A stretch of 64,000 bases of DNA. Source: Viola odorata. Taxonomy: Eukaryota; Streptophyta; Magnoliopsida; Malpighiales; Violaceae. The notes below the pieces were generated by a model. It saw only the letters and a list, made by a program, of their open reading frames with translations, made no database searches and was not told where the DNA came from. A program made the translations under genes and the position numbers. Where the stretch lies: contig OY829538.1 in the NCBI GenBank assembly GCA_963691705.1, forward strand, positions 20,672,443 to 20,736,442, given 5' to 3'. Shown piece after piece: positions 61,669-64,000 of the stretch (positions are counted from its first letter, which is position 1; each line of letters opens with the position of its first letter).

Positions 61669-63796
61669 CATCGGATTGAGCGATATGTCTCGCGGTCCTA
61701 CGCTGATAGGGCCCGCTTCTGATCTTGGCAGGAAAGAAGGCCACGACGGATCGCAGTTTTTTCTCCCGCCTCAAAGCCACTCCATCGTCCGTCCGGAATC
61801 CCAGTTTTTTCTCCCACCTCAAAGCCACTCCATCGTTCACCTAGAATCCCAGTTTTTCCTCCCTCCTCTGGGACCTTCCACCCAAGCCACGATTCCACTA
61901 TTTTCGGGGACTCAACCCCTTGGTCGCATTTTTACACAACCATTGATATCTGTTGAGTGTCCGCCTGATGCTGGTAAGGGCACTATTAAGGTGGAGCCGC
62001 CAAGTTTCGACAGGCTAAGCTTGTTGGAAGAGAGATTGTGCATGGTACCGAAGATAACCATGCCCCCGAAGTTCAAAATTCTTGAATTTGAGAAGTATAC
62101 TGGGATCGAGTGTCCCAAAACCCACCTCAAGGTCTACTGCAACAAAATGGCGGAGGTGATACAAAATGAGCCCTTATTGATTCATTTGTTCAGAGAAAGC
62201 TTGACCAAGCATGCCCTGACCTGGTATATGAGCCTTGACAAGACCAGGATCAAGACTTGGAGAGACTTGTCAGATGCCTTCTTCAAACAATACAAGTTTA
62301 ACATGGAGGTAGCTCCAGACCGTTCTGATTTGCAGAACCTCGAGAAGAAAGCTGATGAGTCGGTAAAGGTGTACGCTCAAAGGTGGAGGGAACTCGCTGC
62401 CAGAATTTCTCCTCCTCTTAGTGATAAGGAGCTTATATCCATTTTTGTGAACACCTTCAAGGTTCCGTACTACACCTACCTCATCTCCAACTCGTCCAAC
62501 AACTTTTCTGACATAGTCCAGGTGGCAGAGAGGGTCGAGCAACGAATTAAGTCGGGACGGATTGCTGTCGCGTCAGAAATAACACCATAAAAAGCACCTC
62601 CTGTGAAGAAAGAAGTTAGCTTCGTATCTCACCAACCAAACTACAGGCCATCCTATTTTTCTCCGCCCCCACATCCTTCACTGCTACCGTACCAGCCCAC
62701 CATTTTGCCTCCACCACCATTTCCCGTTGCTAATGTGGCACCTCAATTTCCACCATTTCCACCTCCTCTACCACAAATACCACATCCTGCACCACCAAGA
62801 CCAAATAACCAACCTAGGAACCCAGCTCCACAAAACAACCGTTGGAATAGGGACATTCCGCCACCTCTCCCTTTTCCTGCAAGGGAGATTTACAAACATC
62901 TCCTCGCAGCCGGACAGATTGTGCCTATCCCGGCCCTACCACAACAACCTCCGTACCCGAAATGGTACGACCCTAACGCCAGGTGCGAGTACCATGCAGG
63001 AGCCCAAGGCCATACATTGGAAAATTGTTTTGCCTTTAAATCAAAGGTAAATCACTTAATCAAAAGCGAGTGGGTCTCCTTCGAGGGGTTGGCCAAAGGG
63101 CATAACACCACTACTAACCCTCTACCAAATCATGCTCTGGGTACGGGCGGGGTAAACGTCATTTCAACTGAGAGGGTCATGGACGCTTTCCCTTTGGTAG
63201 TGGGGATGTCCAGAGAAAAGCTTTTCCACGCTTTGGTAGGAGCAGGGTATTTGCGACACTCGGAGGATAGCTTGAGTAGTTGTTTATTTTGCCCTGAGGC
63301 AATTGAGCATGGGATCCAGGATTGTAGGTCATTCTTGCGGAAGTTGAGACAATTGACAGACTTCGGGGTTATCCAGGTCGAGAAAAGGACCCGAGGAATA
63401 GAGAAAGTCGACGCTATTGAGGATAGTTCTCACTCCCCTTATTCATTTGAATATGTAGCCCAGGTAGGGGTACCAGTTACAACACCGCCCAAGTTGATCT
63501 TCAAGTTCGCCCAGAATACTCCCAGCAAGGATTTGCATGCAGTCCCCTTTAACTATGGGTATGAGGTTATCACTACTCTCACTAATGGTACGCCAACAAG
63601 CCCTCTGATGGGTGAAGCATCTAATGTTGGGGGCATGACCCGTACTGGGCGATGTTATATCTCAGACGAAGTCGAGAAGCAGAGGCTGGCCAGGGGAAAG
63701 AGTCCGATGATTCCTGAAGAGTCGGCTGAGAAAGTGCAGGAGGCAAACAAACCTATGGCCGAGGATGATGCGGCAGAATTCCTGAAGATTATGTAA
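61669..63796 (+). pseudogene. Ogre gag of E, main part
   Basis: LSDMSRGPTLIGP, three near-copies of ESQFFLPPQSHSIVRP, then the gag domain at about 62030-62560: VPKITMPPKFKILEFEKYTG, KTHLKVYCNKMAEV, TWYMSLDKTRIKTW, AFFKQYKFNMEVAPDR, YAQRWRELAARI. TAA at 62588-62590, then in the same frame a proline-rich stretch and a knuckle-like CEYHAGAQGHTLENC (C-x2-H-x5-H-x4-C). TAA at 63794-63796 ends the frame. Typical of Ogre capsid proteins; degenerate. Confidence 0.82.
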
Positions 63797-64000
63797 CAAA
63801 GTGAATTCAGCATCATCGAACAATTGAAGAAGACCCCATCTCGCATCTCCATCATGGAGTTAATTCTCACTTCTGAGCCTCATTGCCAAGCACTCTTGAA
63901 GGTTGAATCAAGCCTTCGTGACTAAGGACATCATTGTTGAAGGGGTAGAGCACCTTATTGGAAGAATTCAAGCTCTGAGCAGTATCACCTTCTTGGAGGA
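63797..64000 (+). pseudogene. Start of Ogre protease region of E
   Basis: Same frame after the stop: QSEFSIIEQLKKTPSRISIM and ELILTSEPHCQALLKV, the segment that precedes the aspartic protease in Ogre elements; a further break follows near 63920. Cut by the window end before the active site. Confidence 0.65.

Larger units (their letters stand above)
39147..64000 (+). mobile_element. Ogre-type (Tat) element E, 5' part
   Basis: 5' LTR 39147-41337, PBS, leader, [element C], leader, ORF1 (57519-59373), gag (59911 on, split by a solo LTR) and the start of protease at the window edge. An extra ORF upstream of gag is the defining trait of Ogre elements. Stops in ORF1 and gag show this copy is dead. 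The 3' part lies beyond 64000. The left flank is Athila-3 remnant DNA. Confidence 0.85.

Overview
This window is plant nuclear DNA made almost entirely of nested LTR retrotransposons of the Ty3/gypsy superfamily. I see no intact host gene, no tRNA or rRNA gene and no CRISPR array. The plant assignment rests on Athila-type and Tat/Ogre-type elements, which occur only in plant genomes, on plant-style LTR promoters and on layered nesting. The species cannot be named from the sequence; a eudicot with a large, repeat-rich genome is a reasonable inference.

Layout from left to right. 1-3544: 3' part of an Athila-type element (Athila-1) with its 3' LTR, inserted into D. 3545-5346: 3' end of a plus-oriented Tat-lineage element (D), which sits inside B. 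5347-10877: minus-oriented Tat element B (integrase, RT/RNase H, protease and the end of gag, plus the tail of an antisense gene), truncated. 10878-11115: scrap of Athila 3' internal sequence. 11116-16678: 3' end of an Ogre-like element (F), with a 47-bp tandem array, a solo LTR and a 2.95-kb LTR. 16679-39146: Athila-3 (partial 5' LTR, PBS, gag, pol), split by element A. 19059-35128: element A, a nearly complete minus-oriented Tat element with 537-bp LTRs and the target duplication ATAAG. 39147-64000: Ogre-type element E (5' LTR, PBS, ORF1, gag, start of protease), running off the window. E is split by element C (41509-56746, a plus-oriented Tat element) and by a 1.48-kb solo LTR with target duplication GGTAC.

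The most interesting content is in A and C, with remnants in B and D. Between integrase and the 3' LTR these elements carry four genes on the strand opposite gag-pol, called here a, b, c and d. Genes c and d are spliced in silico by short GT-AG introns whose phase and position agree between A and C. The two encode related proteins: an N-terminal domain resembling the plant 'putative gypsy type transposon' family, then a long disordered/coiled-coil half. Gene a has a TATA box at a fixed distance in two copies. Gene d and pol converge tail-to-tail on a block of degenerate repeats that is kept in A, B and C. Antisense ORFs are a known trait of some Tat elements, but the four-gene order, shared introns, own promoters and convergent repeat block seen here deserve attention.

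Every coding copy carries stops or frameshifts, many readable as C-to-T decay, so no copy here looks autonomous. LTR pairs differ by roughly 1-2 percent (A about 7 sites in 537; C about 9 in 520, counted by eye), so A and C inserted recently.
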